Shown here: positions 1 to 12,154 of the stretch, one piece after another | Position numbering within the stretch: the first letter of the stretch is position 1 | How the letters are laid out: each line of letters begins with the position of its first letter | Assembly (NCBI RefSeq): GCF_020382885.2 | Contig: NC_058496.1 | Span: 9,044,501 to 9,108,500 of the forward strand | DNA length: 64,000 nt | Direction: 5' to 3' | Origin: Scatophagus argus | Lineage: Eukaryota; Chordata; Actinopteri; Scatophagidae | Made by a program: the position numbers and the translations under genes | The notes under the pieces: generated by a model | What the model was told of the DNA's origin: nothing | Databases searched by the model: none | Seen by the model: the letters and a program-made list of their open reading frames with translations, nothing else

Positions 1-3000
1 TTTTGTGCCGTTTTACACGCTGGTCAACAGAACCAAGCATAGTGTCTTCATATGTGAGGAGGGACAGGAAAACTGGACCGAGGCCAAGCCGGAACAGGTT
101 AGTTATTTGGATTTTTATGTTCCCAAAATTTTGTTGCAAAATACTCTCTACCCTTTTCAGGTCTTGGGTTTTTCAAATAGTGCATGATTTATTGTGTAAC
201 ATTTTCAAACTAACCCTTATCACACAGTGTTGGGTGTAAGGTGTAAGATTTTTATTTTGTTTTTATTTAGTTATCCATTCCCTTTTGGCCTGAGAACGAC
301 ACCAAGCGGCTAAAGGTCAAAGTAGAAGGTTGCATGTTGCCTCCTCAGACTATTGACTTTACACGACCAGAAAACTGCCTGCTGTTGCATCTGGACAACT
401 CTGTAAGTAGACCCACACAGAGACATAAATATTGTACCTTCATGTTAAATCATTTATTTCAAGAGATCCTAATAATAACCGTCTTTCCATCTGTGATAGA
501 AGTTAATATATCCACAGGTATTTGTGGACCTGATAAAATGTACTTACACTGGGCTCCAAAGCATTTAAGAAGGCCTCATACTTTTACTTTATTCCAGTAT
601 TTAGATTATGATTTGTTTCCCTTCTGCAGGTGGGTGGGATCATTGTAGACGTGAACCTGTCAGAGCACTCGGCCACGATCCGATTCTCTGAGTACCACGA
701 TGGTGCAGCCCCTTTCCTCATTATCAACCACACTAAAGACCAGACTCTGCAGTTCCATCAGAGGTGAGAACAGTTATGAGGAAATCATGCTTCCTTCCTG
801 GTTTTGGGTCAACACTAAATACTTAATGTGTGTGATGTATCTGTAATTAGGCTCATTTACAGAAGGAGAAAGGAAAGAAGGCAGATATTAAACATGATGG
901 TGATGACGCACATCACCACCATCGTGTCTTGAAGCATGTAATACAAAAATCTGGGTTCCTTAACTGCCTTAAAAAAATTAAAGTCAGGTTAGAGGCTCAA
1001 TAAATGAACTGCGATCCAGCAGAGAGGAGGGAGCTGGAATGGATGAGAAAAAGAGTAAAATGTAGTTTAGCTGTTTGCTAAGGATGCATTGGCACCACAT
1101 GCTTTATTCCACCACATTGCAGTGTTTCTTTGGTGTAAGTGTTGTCTGTCACTGTGCTTTCAAAGTGCTTAAAGTTTCATTTGTATTAAGTTGTGGATGT
1201 GCCACACTTGCATTAAGAAGAAGAAGTCAACAATTAAGCGATAAAGCACCTCCTTAAATAAAAAAACAAGTAGGACCGTGTTTTGTACTGTTGCTGTTCA
1301 GTTATGTATTTTATTTTAGAGTTTTTGTTTATTCCTGTCTCACCAGTTTTTATTTCTGAATGAAATATTTTCTTTTTAGTCACACAAAGGTCATGTTTTA
1401 ATTTTACCAACACATTCCATTGATATGTATTTTTGCCTTTTTGTTGAATGATAACACTCTTCTCTCTTGTTGCAGCAGCCTTAAACAGTTTCGTTTATGA
1501 TAACTAACACTGTCTGCTTTTGCTGAGCCTGATGGCGATTTATGTTTGTGTGTTGTGGGTCATGCAGCGCCCGGACAGAATCCACGTGGGTGGCTGACGA
1601 GCTGCTCGACCTCTCCTTCTCAGTGGAGGAGGACAGGTAGAAAAATATGAAAAGGAAAAGCTCTTCTGACACACTCTGAACTTTGAGACAGAGAATTAAG
1701 ATCGGGAAGAGAGAGTAACAACAAATGAGGATATATGAACACTTTACATACACTGTGGGGACGCAGTCTTCTGTAGGGCAGTTTACAAGGCAGGCAAAAA
1801 TGCGGCAACACACAAATAATACAGCATGTGAGCATGAATTGCTGTAAGATGGATGTCACAGCCGCTTCAATGTGACAGGGTACTCGAGTGCAGAGTGTGG
1901 TCAGATGAAGAGTGCAGGTAAACATAAGTAGAAGAAAACTGTTTCAGCGCTGATCCTGGTTTGTCTGTGTAATCTGCTCCTCAGCCTTACCAATAATAAA
2001 TTAACACTGTATAGACCTTGTCAAAAATTCCATAACATTAGTGTATCATAATCATTGTACATTTGAAATTTCTCTTAAACATGTGTCTATATATAAGATA
2101 CGATAAGATAAGGTAATCCTGTACTGATCCCCAAAGGGGAGATTTGAGCTATCTTTGTTGCATCATAAAATAACTATTGTATTACCAACCTATCCCTCTT
2201 ATTACTGATCTGCTGCAATTATCTAAAATGTTTCAGGACTTATGGTATAGATTAACGGGAGCACATTAGGCATCTAAACCATTTACTTGTTTATTAATAT
2301 GTTCCTTTGATCTGTTATTAAATGGTAAATCACCTTTACTTGTAGCAATACTGGTGTTGAATGCTGTTGACTGGATGGGATTCTGCCAGTGGAATCACAC
2401 CTCCTGCTTCTTCCAGTAGTTCTGTTGCGTTGTATTCTCTTGGTTTTTTTTTTTTCTTTTCATCTCCATCTGTAAATTATGACTTCTTTCATTTTCTAAT
2501 GCCTGCTTTATCTTGTCCAAATCGAGATCTGTATCAGAACATGCATATTTAAACCTGTCTCTGTAGCAGAGGTATTGGGGACTTTTGTGTGTTTGACTGT
2601 CATACTGTCATAAAGTCTCTCTTCTGTCAGACAGGTGCTTTAGGTTGGATGGTTGTCGTGGGTGTAGATTTTTGGTGGCTGGGCTCTGTTCTCTGTTGTA
2701 CTGTTGTACCGTCGTCTGTCATTATTTTGCTTCCCGTCATCTCAAATCAGTGAGATATTATTTCTTGATTTTTAGTAGTTTTAAGTAATGTTACTGATAT
2801 ATACGGTATGTGTGTGTCTGGGTGGGTTTCATGTGTGTGTGCAGCTCTCAGAAGCAGGCAGAGCAGGAGGAGCTGGAGGCTGGGAAAGCTGTGCACTACA
2901 CCTGGACTGAACCCACAGGGTCCCGGCAGCTTTGCTGGACGTGTGGTACTTACAGTGGGAAGCTGAAGTGCGAGGAGGTACTGTACCGTATCTGAAAGCA

Positions 3001-6000
3001 CAATAATGTTTCTGTATGAGGAATGAGATAGCATTTAACGGTTTATTAGTGTACTCATCAGACACCTTCTCAGCTTGTCAAAAGTAAAGTCGTTCTAGGT
3101 GCCTTTCTTGCACAGACTATTCTCAGCATCAAAACAGTATTTTTAAAATAAGTGAAATGGCAGTCAGGAAAAAAACGAAGAGCAGCAAACAGAAAAAGCG
3201 CCTGTGTTGGTATTATTAAACTCATTTAGTAAGTACAGTCCTGAAACTGAGCTGAATGTCTCATGTATATGTTGAATGACAAAGTGATAATGAGATGTTC
3301 AAACCCTATGTTTGTCTGATCTTGTGTCTTTAGGATCTACGTGAGGACATGAACAATGAGGGAAAACTGTTTGTGATCTCCTTTTATGAAGGTAAAATAC
3401 AAGGAGCATGAAATTCAATACCCTGACAACTTAAATACATTCTGTAAATTTGTTTTACACAGCCTTGTCTTCGTTGAAATTGCTCTACACTGTTTCCAGT
3501 TTGTCAGGGCACGATTGTTGCCATGTCCCAAGATTCTTTAAGTGCTAGAAAATACAATTCACAAAGTGACACACAGTGAAGTTAAATGTTGATCATAACT
3601 ACATCACTGAACCAGTCTGATCTCCCTGAAGGGGGGGCGGGTAACAAGAATTTTCCCCTGGTGATAAACAAAGTGTTAAATCAGAATGGTTTGGGTTTAT
3701 TGTTGATCCAAAGGTCTCCAGCGGGTTGTGCTGTTCACTGAGGAGCAACGTATCTTCAAGCTGCTCTGTGAGAGCGAGAAGGCGCAGCTGGCTGAGCAGG
3801 AAATCATCTTGTCGCTACAGAATGTGGGCGTGTCTCTGGTCAACAACAGCAGCAGCCAGGAGGTCTCCTTTATTGGGATCACAAGGTAATAACCAGGAAC
3901 ATGTAATAAAAACCACAAAATCTGGCCGGGACATTTGCCCACACAGTATGCATAGCAGCGCAGCTCGAGCATGCCCTGTAGCAGCTGTAACTTCACTGGG
4001 CCAGCTGTGTAATTGTTGTCATTGTGTTGAGTTAGGTGATTTAGCTGAAATGGCTTTTACCTTAATTCAAGAGAAGATTACAAAACCAGATCTGTGTTCA
4101 TTTTTCAGCTCACAACAAACACGAAAAGCTCCTTTGTGTTGTTATGATTTGGCCACTCCAGGCTAATCCTGCAGCTGCGTAACAACGCATGGTTTTACAC
4201 TCTTTTGTTCCTCTTTTCTTGTCGTAGCTCTGACGTGGTGTGGGAATTCAAGCCCAAGAAGAAGAATCGATGGAAGACTCTGAGCACTAAAGAAGCTGAG
4301 ATGTTGGAGACCTGCTTCAAAGGGTACATCGAATCTGGACCTGTGGACAATGCCATTGTCGACCTGGAAAACGGCTTCCAGGTTAGAGACGAAACGCTCT
4401 AAATTTGGCATTCCTGATTTGAGCTGGTAACAACTGGAGGGGGTTAAATTATAATGAAAGTAATCATTAGTTGCAGGCCTGTTTGTTCAGTTGTGGGGTG
4501 TTTATAATTTTTCTCCCAGGTGTGCTTTACCCCCAATGGCATGGACATGCGAATGCTGCAGCCATGTTGTGCTCCTCTTAGGAGGCACTTCCTGCCCGGT
4601 GTGAAGGTGGAGTACAGCGTCTCACCACGACAGAGTGCATATCGCATTCAAATCCACCGCATTCAGGTGGGAAAAGTCAGATACAAATATCTTCCTTTTA
4701 GAACTAGAACTTAATCATTACTTTCTCTAAGATCTAAGAGCAGCATTTGTTTTTAAGTATACATTATCTCCTTTTACAGATCCAGAATCAGCTTCCAGGA
4801 GCCATTTTCCCCTATGTTTTTTACCCTGTAAAACTGCCAAAATCTATCACCATGGACTCAGGTCTGTTTAATTCAGATTAATTTCACCATTATGTGCTGT
4901 TTATGTGCAATATTTCAAACTGTAATGTGATTCTATTTTTATTTTTCCTCAGAACCCAAACCTCTAACTGATATCAGCATTGTTACCAGAACAGCAGGGC
5001 ACTCTGATATCTCTCGCATCAAGTAATTGTTTCTCCTTTGATTCCTTTCTGTTGGGGTGCACTGTACTGTATGTTTTCTGTTTTCTATCCGCTAATTGAT
5101 TTTTCCTACCTTCAACAGGCATGAGTTATACTTTGATTCTGATTCTGATTTGAATCTGTCCCCTACTGTCCCACTGGTCTGAAAACCATTTGTGTTTGAA
5201 TTGTTTTTCATTTTAGCCATGCGCTGGGATATAAGTCCTGCATCAGCTGTTATCTCAGGGTATTTTTGCTTCTGCTTTTTGGTTCACTTGGTCCAGACAA
5301 AAGGGGAAAAAAGTGGACATTTTAGTTCCTTTTCATACTGACTTATAGACACGTAATGCGTTGATTGTTTTGGCATTTGTCATCTTGTATCATCAGCTTA
5401 TCATCAGTACCCACGTGGGGTAAATGCTGCAGTTTTAACAAGCTTTAGCTAATTTAAATACAGACACATATTATTAATAGTTTAGCTTTTCAAATCATGC
5501 TAAAATCACATGTCTTGTATCAAAGTTATGTAGTTGATGTGTTTACTTTCACACCACAGACGAATTGCTTGCTTTCGATTTCTTGGTGATCTTGTCTTGC
5601 TTGCAGTCGCACACAAGGCAAGATTGATTGCGACTGATTGCGATTGCTGTGTTCACATAAGCCCGAATGAGTCGATCCTTGGGGAGGGAAGCGCTTCCAG
5701 TTTTGTAGCAAATGCTCCAAACAAGCCAGAAGTGAAAACAACCTTAGTTTTGCACCCACATGGTGATGGGAATGTTTGTGTGCATCAGGTACTTCAAGGT
5801 GTTGATTCAAGAGATGGATCTGAAGCTCGATCTGGGCTTCCTGTATGCCATCCTGGATCTGTTCACCCCTGAGAATGCCAGCATCACGAGCTCAGAACAG
5901 GAGGTCAGTTACTTACTTATTCAAACACTGTTAAGGCACTCTGAGTTTTCCACACTCTTCTAGATGAAGAGTCACTGAGATCTATTCTGTCTTTTGTGTT

Positions 6001-9000
6001 TCTGTGTGTTTGTTGTGGTCTTATTCCTCTAGGTGGAGCTGTTTGAGAAGGACATGGAGCATATGCAGATGGAATTGAACAGTGTCTCTGCTGCTGACAC
6101 CTCGCCTATCAGCCTCTATGAGTACTTCCACATTTCCCCCATTAAGGTTAGTACAGTATACAGTATGTATACTGTATACAGTATACAGTATGTGTAGGCT
6201 ATTGATATGAATTGATTAATCCATATTAATCAGCAGACATCTTAATTCAATCCAACACTGAGTGATTTAACAAAAAGTTAAGCAAAACATTTGGTGTTGA
6301 AGTGGAAACACACGAAGAGAACAGTGTCAGAATCTGTTGGCAAGACACAGCTGAACTGCACATTCCTGTTGTGAGTTTAACACCAGAAACAGCCGTTCAT
6401 GGTCATGCTTCTGTTTTTGCAGCTGCACCTGAGTTTCTCTCTGAGTACCGGAGGAGAAGATGGCCTGAAGGAGCAGAGAGATACAGAGCTCATTCCTGTC
6501 CTGTCCCTCAACCTGTTGCTGAAGAGTATCGGCGCCACACTCACTGATGTGCAGGACGTTGTCTTCAAGTATGATCGCAGCATTTATTTTTGTTGTGCTT
6601 CCTCGTCGGAGGAATCCCGTCTACTGGACTGATTCTGTTATGTATTTCAGGTTGGCCTTCTTTGAGTTGACCTTCCAGTTTTGTACCACTCAGCAGCTAC
6701 AGTGGGAGGTCATCAGACATTATTCCAAGCAGGTAACACATATACACAATGACAGAGGCATAATAATTCAAAAACTGCAGTGGATAGTGGAGTATTTTTC
6801 ATAGGCCATTCAATTATATACCACTCAAGGCTTAAAGAATGAAAAAAATTGTGCGAAATGACATCGGTAACAACCATGGGCTTGCTACGACTCGGCCTAC
6901 CAGTTTCTACATGTGCATGTTTCAGGCTATTAAACAGATGTATGTGCTGGTGCTCGGTCTGGATGTGCTTGGAAATCCTTTTGGACTGATCAGAGGACTA
7001 TCGGAGGGAGTTGAAGCCTTCTTCTATGAGCCTTATCAGGTGGGAATGTAATGCTTAATTCAAAGTGAACATTTACACGATACAATATCTATTAAAATTT
7101 ACAATTTTAGGACTCCAGAGATTGTGAACGCCTTTTTAAAAATCTGTTTAATGTTTAAAATATCAGCCTTATGTTCATGTTGATATCAACAGTAGTGTGT
7201 GTTTAACTGTTATCTGTGGTTTAACAGGGGGCCATCCAGGGGCCTGAGGAGTTTGTTGAGGGAATGGCTCTTGGGGTGAAGGCTCTGGTGGGAGGAGCTG
7301 TAGGTAAGCTCGGGGCTAGTGTGAAAATTTTATCTGTAAACACGTGAGAAACCTAAGATGAGTAACATACATATACATGAACATGCTATTTGTCCTTTTG
7401 TTGGGTTTTAGTTCAGGGTTTTGTGTAGTCAAATGATATAATCAGGACTGTGTTATTCTTACATATGTGAAATCTAAGATCTGTCACCACTGTGTCCACG
7501 TTCAAAAATAAACTGAAAGCTTCTCTGTTTTCTCAGGCTTTGGATTAATTGTTGCATATGTTTGTCTGTGGTTTGGGTCTGCGGGATGGTTGTGTGGTTT
7601 GTCAGTGTCTTTTTGAAAGTGTGTGGCAGTCAGTGTTTGTTCTTGTATTTAATGTAATATATTCTCATATCACTTGTTGCTGTATGCACTTAAATGTACA
7701 ACAACAACATAGTAACAGTCTCTCACAAAAGAGAAGTAAAGAAGAAGAAGGAAAAACATATTGCTACTCTCGTATCTTCCTTCCAGGCGGCATAGCAGGT
7801 GCGGCCTCCAGGATCACAGGCGCCATGGCGAAGGGTGTTGCTGCCATAACGATGGATGAGGAATACCAGCAGAAGAGACGAGAGGCGATGAACAAACAAC
7901 CCAGTGGCCTGAAGGAGGGGCTGACCAGGGGTGGAAAGGGATTAGTATCTGTATGTAGTCAAACTCACGTGTTATCCAGTGGAATATATTGTAGAGTAAG
8001 AAAGAACAGTAATGACTTCAATTAAATTGTCTTTTTCGACTCGCTTTCATTCATGTAACAGTTTAACTCTTGAGAATAATAATGAAAAATTTGCCGGTGG
8101 AATGAAAGAAGCTCTGCTACAAAGAATTCTGCCGTGATGAATGAATTGCTGCTCTGTGGTAATATTGTTGTGTTTTCCTTGCAGGGTTTTGTCAGTGGGA
8201 TCACAGGGATTGTTACTAAACCTATTAAAGGTATGTTGAATGTATGGATGTGCAGAAGGAAAATTTCACTGCCAAAAAAAAAAAAAGCCCAAAAAATCTA
8301 GATGTTGGTAAGATGTAAAAGTACCACCTCTTGTTTTTTTTATTTATTATTATTATTTCCTGGAGATCAGTTTTCATAAACGTGATGATGTGTTGTTTTG
8401 CAGGGGCCCAGAAGGAGGGTGCGGCGGGCTTTTTTAAAGGTGTTGGGAAAGGTCTGGTTGGTGCCATAGCCAGACCCACAGGAGGCATTATTGACATGGC
8501 CAGCAGTACTTTCCAAGGGATCAAGAGGCAGGTTCATCTCTGCGTGCATGGATGTGCTACAGTGTTCATGTTTACAGTACTCATTATGCAGTATATCCCT
8601 GTTTTGTGTGTGTGTACGGTAATAAGGTAACTAGTCAGGTGTGTCTTGTCTTCGTTTTAGGGCAGCAGAGACTTCACAAGACATCGAATCGCTGCGCCCT
8701 CCTCGCTTCATCCATGAGGATGGCGTCATACGACCATATAGGGAGAGGGAAGGCCTCGGCAGTCAGATGCTCCAGGTGGGACAAAAATCTCTGCATCTTT
8801 AACACTCCGCAGTCAGCTTAGGGGTTACTGTGAGTTATTTGATGAATCCATCATGCACTCCAGGTTTTCCAGTGGAGTTTTGTGTTTATGTGCGTGCAAG
8901 CACGCGAGCACAGGCGTTAGTTTCTTGCACTTTATTTTAATCATCTTGAAGTGTTTTCCTCAGTTTAGCGATTGTATTGGTCGTTCCTGTTTATAGGTCC

Positions 9001-12000
9001 TCAGAGAGCAGTTCAGCTCAATTCTCAGTGATCAATTCACTTTCATCCATTCATGTTTTGTGCTGTAAGAAGGTTAAAAAAAGCACTTTTGCAACCAAAG
9101 TAAATAAGCAGAAGCAGAAGTAGGAAGAAATTTGAGAAAACCTTTAGCTCCATACCATTACTGAAATGGCGTGATAGATTTAGTGCCTTGTGATGTGCTA
9201 CACTGATTATAGTTTGGCAAATAATGCTGCATCTGGATGCATGTGTTGTCCTTTTAGGAAAAATAAATCCTAGCACCCATTTGGCTGGACGTGTTTTTGA
9301 TTAGCATGTTAACCTGTGTGTGACTCAGAGCCAGCAGCATGCGCTTCTAATATATGTAGATTTTAGCGTAGCTTTTAGAGCAGTTTTTCAATTCTTCATT
9401 CAAGCTGTGAAAGGAGAGTCACTTTTTGTGATTATCTAGCTGTCGTCCTGGAACGAGTGGGTTGAAGTTTGTGCTTCTGATTCTCAGGTCAGAGCTTCAT
9501 TGTTTGGCAAATAGTAAAGATGTCACATGTAGGATTTCCCCTAAAGTTTACAGCAAGGTGACAAATTAAAGTGCCTTAGTGAGGTGTGGGGCCACACCTT
9601 CAGTGCTCCTTTGTAAACACTCTACAGATCTGAGTTCTTCTGGAGATATTAACACCATTTTCGACGGAATATTCTCCTGTGTTTTACTGAGATCTGGTGA
9701 TTATTGTTCACATCATTTTCATTCTTATCACAGCCTTCATTGACCTCTCATGCCCCGTGTAGGAGCACCTGTCATGTGTCTCTCCTCGTCTTATTCAAAC
9801 GCTTCCTTTAATTTGTCACCCGTCTGTATCACCTTCTGTAGACGGAGGTTAGATTTGTGTTAACTGATGTGTTGATGATAGATTATTCCCCTCCCGCCAA
9901 ATTATGAATAATGACCAGAATAATACAGTTGATGCCATATTTCGTGCTTTCATGTTTTATGATCCTGTTGTAGTTAAATAGAATTCATATGCACTGTTAC
10001 TGAATTTAATAGATTTACTTTATACTTGCTGTACTAGCAAATTAGAAAGGTGAATAAAAATATAATTTATAAGAGGATGAACATCATCTTCCTCACATGA
10101 GATAGAGAGTGGAGCTTCACCCTGTTTAAAGGCAGTTACATTTTTACAAAGCAAAGGAGGGGCTCCAAGAGCTTGTAATGCTTTGGTATACATCGATGAA
10201 TAGAGCAGTTCCAGATCAGATGTATCGTATTTACTCACTGTTTGGAAATATCATATAAAACCATTAAAACCTTTCCAATAAGTAGTGGCACATTTAGAGA
10301 TTCGAGGGAGTTGCTGTAATTTTGAGGAAAATGAATGTTTTGCAGTCAGATTAGAAATGAAAATGTATTTTCTTGGGAAAAAAAAACCAAAAATAAACAA
10401 CCTCCAACCAACACTGACCCCGATCCACTCATCACGGCGAGCCTCTGGAGGTGGGTAGAAACGAGCTTTTGCCTCTCTCTGCTCTGACCTCGACTCTTCT
10501 CTCTCTTATCGTGTCCACAGAGGAGATTGACCTACAGAAGTGGCTCAGAGGATGAGGATGATGAGGAAAAGTGACAGCCGTAGTTTAGCTTTGGTGTTGT
10601 GTCTGTGAATTGTGCTGGAGTTTCTCTGCCTGCTGTCTGGTCAGTTAGGAGGTTCAGTTTTAAAGGATTTAAACAAACCAAAGAAAGGAGTTAAAGGAAT
10701 CGTTTAGCGTCTTTCTTCGCTGTGCAGGATGATGTACGTGCAGAATTTGAGGGTTTGTCAGGAGGGAATCTTTAAGAAATTTGTTGGAGTTATTTGTTTT
10801 AGTTATTTTTTTAACTTTACTTTTTATTTATTTTGTGAGCATCTTTTTTCTTTCATTATTTAACTCCATCATTCCTGCTTTACACCTCACTCTTTCCTTT
10901 CATTGTTTTCTCACAACCCACAAAAGAAACCTTTCCTGTCATTGTCCAGTCACACATTCACTGTCAAAAAAGTATTCATGATCATATTTTATTTCAAGTG
11001 TTTGTTCTTTCACTCTGTCCCCCACTGCTCCTCTCTCCTGTCCTCTTGTTCTCAATAAAAGATTCTCATTTCAAACTTGGACCTGCCATTGTCTTTGTTT
11101 TCCTGCCATCTGTCCTCATCACCACACAGCATTTTCCAGTTTAATTAGCTTTGTGCAAATATTCATTCAGTCGTCCGGCAGCTCATGTCGATGTTCAGTG
11201 TGCAGTCATATGAAAATGTCATGGAATGCAGACATCTGGGTGTTCGTACTATGGTTCAAGTCAGGCACTGAGTGAGTTTTTTTACTCTTAGTTTTTATTT
11301 TTTTCAGATATTCACTTTTTTTCTGTCTCCCCTCAGAAAATCGAGAATGGACGTTTTGCCAAGTACAGATACTTTGCTCATGCCAAGGTCAATGACTCCG
11401 ACTTCCTCATGATCACCAAGAGGTGCGTGTTTTTGTGGTTTTGTTTCTTCTTTTACTGCTTTTTTCATATTGAAGATAGAGTTTGGTTTGAGGTGAGCAT
11501 TTCATTTTGTTTTCTTATCATGCTCAAAAACAGTGAAATCAGTATACCTCTGTGTCTATTTGTATATCGAATCTTTAACCTACGGACTTATCAAAGACAA
11601 GAGCAATAGCTAATTGTTGCTTTTTGTAACCTTTTTTTGTGTTTTGTTTTGGTTTCTTTGGGTTTCCTTTTGCAGGGGAATTTTTTTCGTGACCAAAGGC
11701 ACATTTGGCCAGCTCACCTGTGAATGGCAGTATCTCTTTGAAGAGTTCACCAAGGAGCCGATGATTGTGGATAGCCGCCGACTTCGCATTGAGGCCAAGG
11801 TGCAGAACCTCTTACAATTAATATCCAAATCACAAGCTGCCTTTTTCCCCTTAGGAGACTGATGTTCTTAAAAATGAGCTACAGATTTTTAACAATTACC
11901 TGACAGATTATTGCACTAAATGCCTTATTTTCTGTCTACTGAAGGAGAGAGTAAAGTCTGTCTTCCATGCCAAAGAGTTTGGGAAGATCATTAACTTCAA

Positions 12001-12154
12001 AACTCCCGAGATAGCCAAGGTAAGCTGTCCAAAATTATGTGTACAGCCGCAGTAAATGATCGCACTAAAATAAGTCCTAACTTCAGTTCTTCTTTATTTT
12101 CAGTGGGTTCTTGCCAAATTGGAGGACGCAAGAGAGAGCTTACCCAAATACTAA
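1..12154 (+). CDS. vps13a: VPS13A (chorein), C-terminal 869 residues, 5'-truncated by window
   Basis: Bridge-like lipid transfer protein acting at ER-mitochondria, lipid-droplet and plasma-membrane contacts; loss of the human gene causes chorea-acanthocytosis (family knowledge). Constitutive exons, joined in one open frame: 1-97, 271-402, 630-763, 2845-2977, 3334-3391, 3714-3885, 4228-4381, 4520-4666, 4780-4861, 4953-5022, 5789-5903, 6033-6146, 6423-6568, 6651-6732, 6926-7039, 7228-7303, 7787-7950, 8185-8230, 8404-8527, 8661-8775, 11337-11422, 11676-11799, 11945-12019, 12104-12154 (TAA). The first exons cover the end of the VPS13 adaptor-binding (SHR-BD) region; those from about 5.8 to 8.8 kb the ATG2_C/DH-like region (e.g. 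[35 protein letters not shown]); 11.3-12.15 kb the PH-like domain ([27 protein letters not shown]). The human protein is about 3170 aa, so roughly the last quarter is here. All phases agree; no frameshift seen. Confidence 0.96.
1568..1636 (+). CDS. vps13a: Candidate 69-nt cassette exon of VPS13A
   Basis: Between the exons ending at 763 and starting at 2845 lies a 69-nt segment with CAG before 1568 and GTAGAA after 1636. Its length is divisible by 3. Entered with the two leftover bases (AG) of the upstream exon it stays open for 23 codons, reading [15 protein letters not shown] then SFSVEED, and leaves AG again, so the downstream exon is in frame with or without it. Third positions are G/C-rich like neighbouring exons. 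Skipping it also gives a good join, hence 'cassette'. The polypyrimidine tract is weak (T/G-rich). It may be a constitutive exon or chance; no transcript evidence is available. Confidence 0.5.
2094..2145 (-). repeat. Diverged fish non-LTR retrotransposon 3' tail
   Basis: A degenerate (GATA)n tract followed by ATCCTGTACTGATCCCCAAA then GGGGAGATTT. On the minus strand this resembles the common fish tail 'AATTTCCCC..GGGGATCAATAAAGTATCTATC'. The same tail type appears near 38.7 kb and 51.45 kb. The family assignment (L2/Rex-like) is from memory and tentative. Confidence 0.4.
5023..5788 (+). other. VPS13A intron, nothing recognisable
   Basis: Intron between exons 4953-5022 and 5789-5903. It contains a short GATTCT repeat at about 5136-5152 (a tail type seen after fish LINE copies). 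The frame covering 5534-5872 runs through the intron into the exon in a wrong frame and is not a gene. Confidence 0.55.
6156..6179. repeat. Inverted repeat just inside a VPS13A intron
   Basis: GTATACAGTAT, a 2-base spacer GT, then ATACTGTATAC: perfect 11-bp arms. It starts 9 bases after the 5' splice site at 6147 and is followed by another partial copy (AGTATACAGTATGTG) to about 6195. In pre-mRNA it could fold as a hairpin beside the donor. Confidence 0.75.
8528..8660 (+). other. GC-AG intron in VPS13A
   Basis: The exon ending ..GGG ATC AAG AG is followed by GCAGGT, not GT. The next exon starts at 8661 after CGTTTTAG. Only the AG|GCAGGT donor at 8527/8528 keeps the reading frame ([18 protein letters not shown], matching the VPS13A family). 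The nearby GT at 8533 would shift the frame. Confidence 0.85.
10521..10574 (+). CDS. vps13a: Alternative C-terminal exon of VPS13A (acidic tail, no PH domain)
   Basis: A strong acceptor (long C/T tract ending in GTCCACAG) precedes 10521. Spliced to the phase-0 exon ending at 8775 it reads [17 protein letters not shown] then TGA (10572-10574), an acidic 17-residue end replacing the PH-like domain encoded downstream. An AATAAA at 11054-11059 with T/G-rich sequence after it would terminate this transcript. Human VPS13A has two main isoforms: variant A uses exons 1-68 and 70-73, variant B ends in exon 69. Position and logic here match variant B. Inferred from sequence only. Confidence 0.75.
   Translation, partial: RRLTYRSGSEDEDDEEK
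11054..11059 (+). terminator. Poly(A) signal for the short VPS13A isoform
   Basis: AATAAA in CTCAATAAAAGATTC, about 480 nt after the alternative stop, followed by T-rich/GT-rich sequence (TGTCTTTGTTTTCC) at about 11091. It lies before the exons coding for the PH-like domain, so use of it excludes them. Confidence 0.65.

Larger units (their letters stand above)
764..2844 (+). other. VPS13A intron with a retrotransposon-tail relic
   Basis: Intron between the exons ending at 763 and starting at 2845. Apart from the candidate cassette exon it holds a degenerate GATA run followed by a GATCCCCAAAGGGGAGATTT-like block at 2094-2145, and unremarkable AT-rich sequence. Open frames on either strand here lack homology I recognise. 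Confidence 0.6.
8776..11336 (+). other. Large VPS13A intron with an alternative last exon
   Basis: 2.56-kb intron between 8661-8775 and 11337-11422, the largest in this part of the gene. It carries the alternative terminal exon (10521 onward) and a poly(A) signal at 11054. The rest is AT-rich with no domain-like frame. Confidence 0.7.

Noticed and set aside
3726-4166. 146-codon plus-strand open frame
   Set aside because: Shadow of the VPS13A exon 3714-3885 in another frame, continuing into the intron.
5534-5872. 112-codon plus frame, and a 94-codon minus frame over the same place
   Set aside because: Both are chance frames in a VPS13A intron; the true exon 5789-5903 uses another frame.
8533-8538. 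GT donor (CAG|GTTCAT) as the end of the VPS13A exon
   Set aside because: It would shift the frame into a nonsense reading of the next exon; the GC donor 6 bases earlier restores the conserved sequence.
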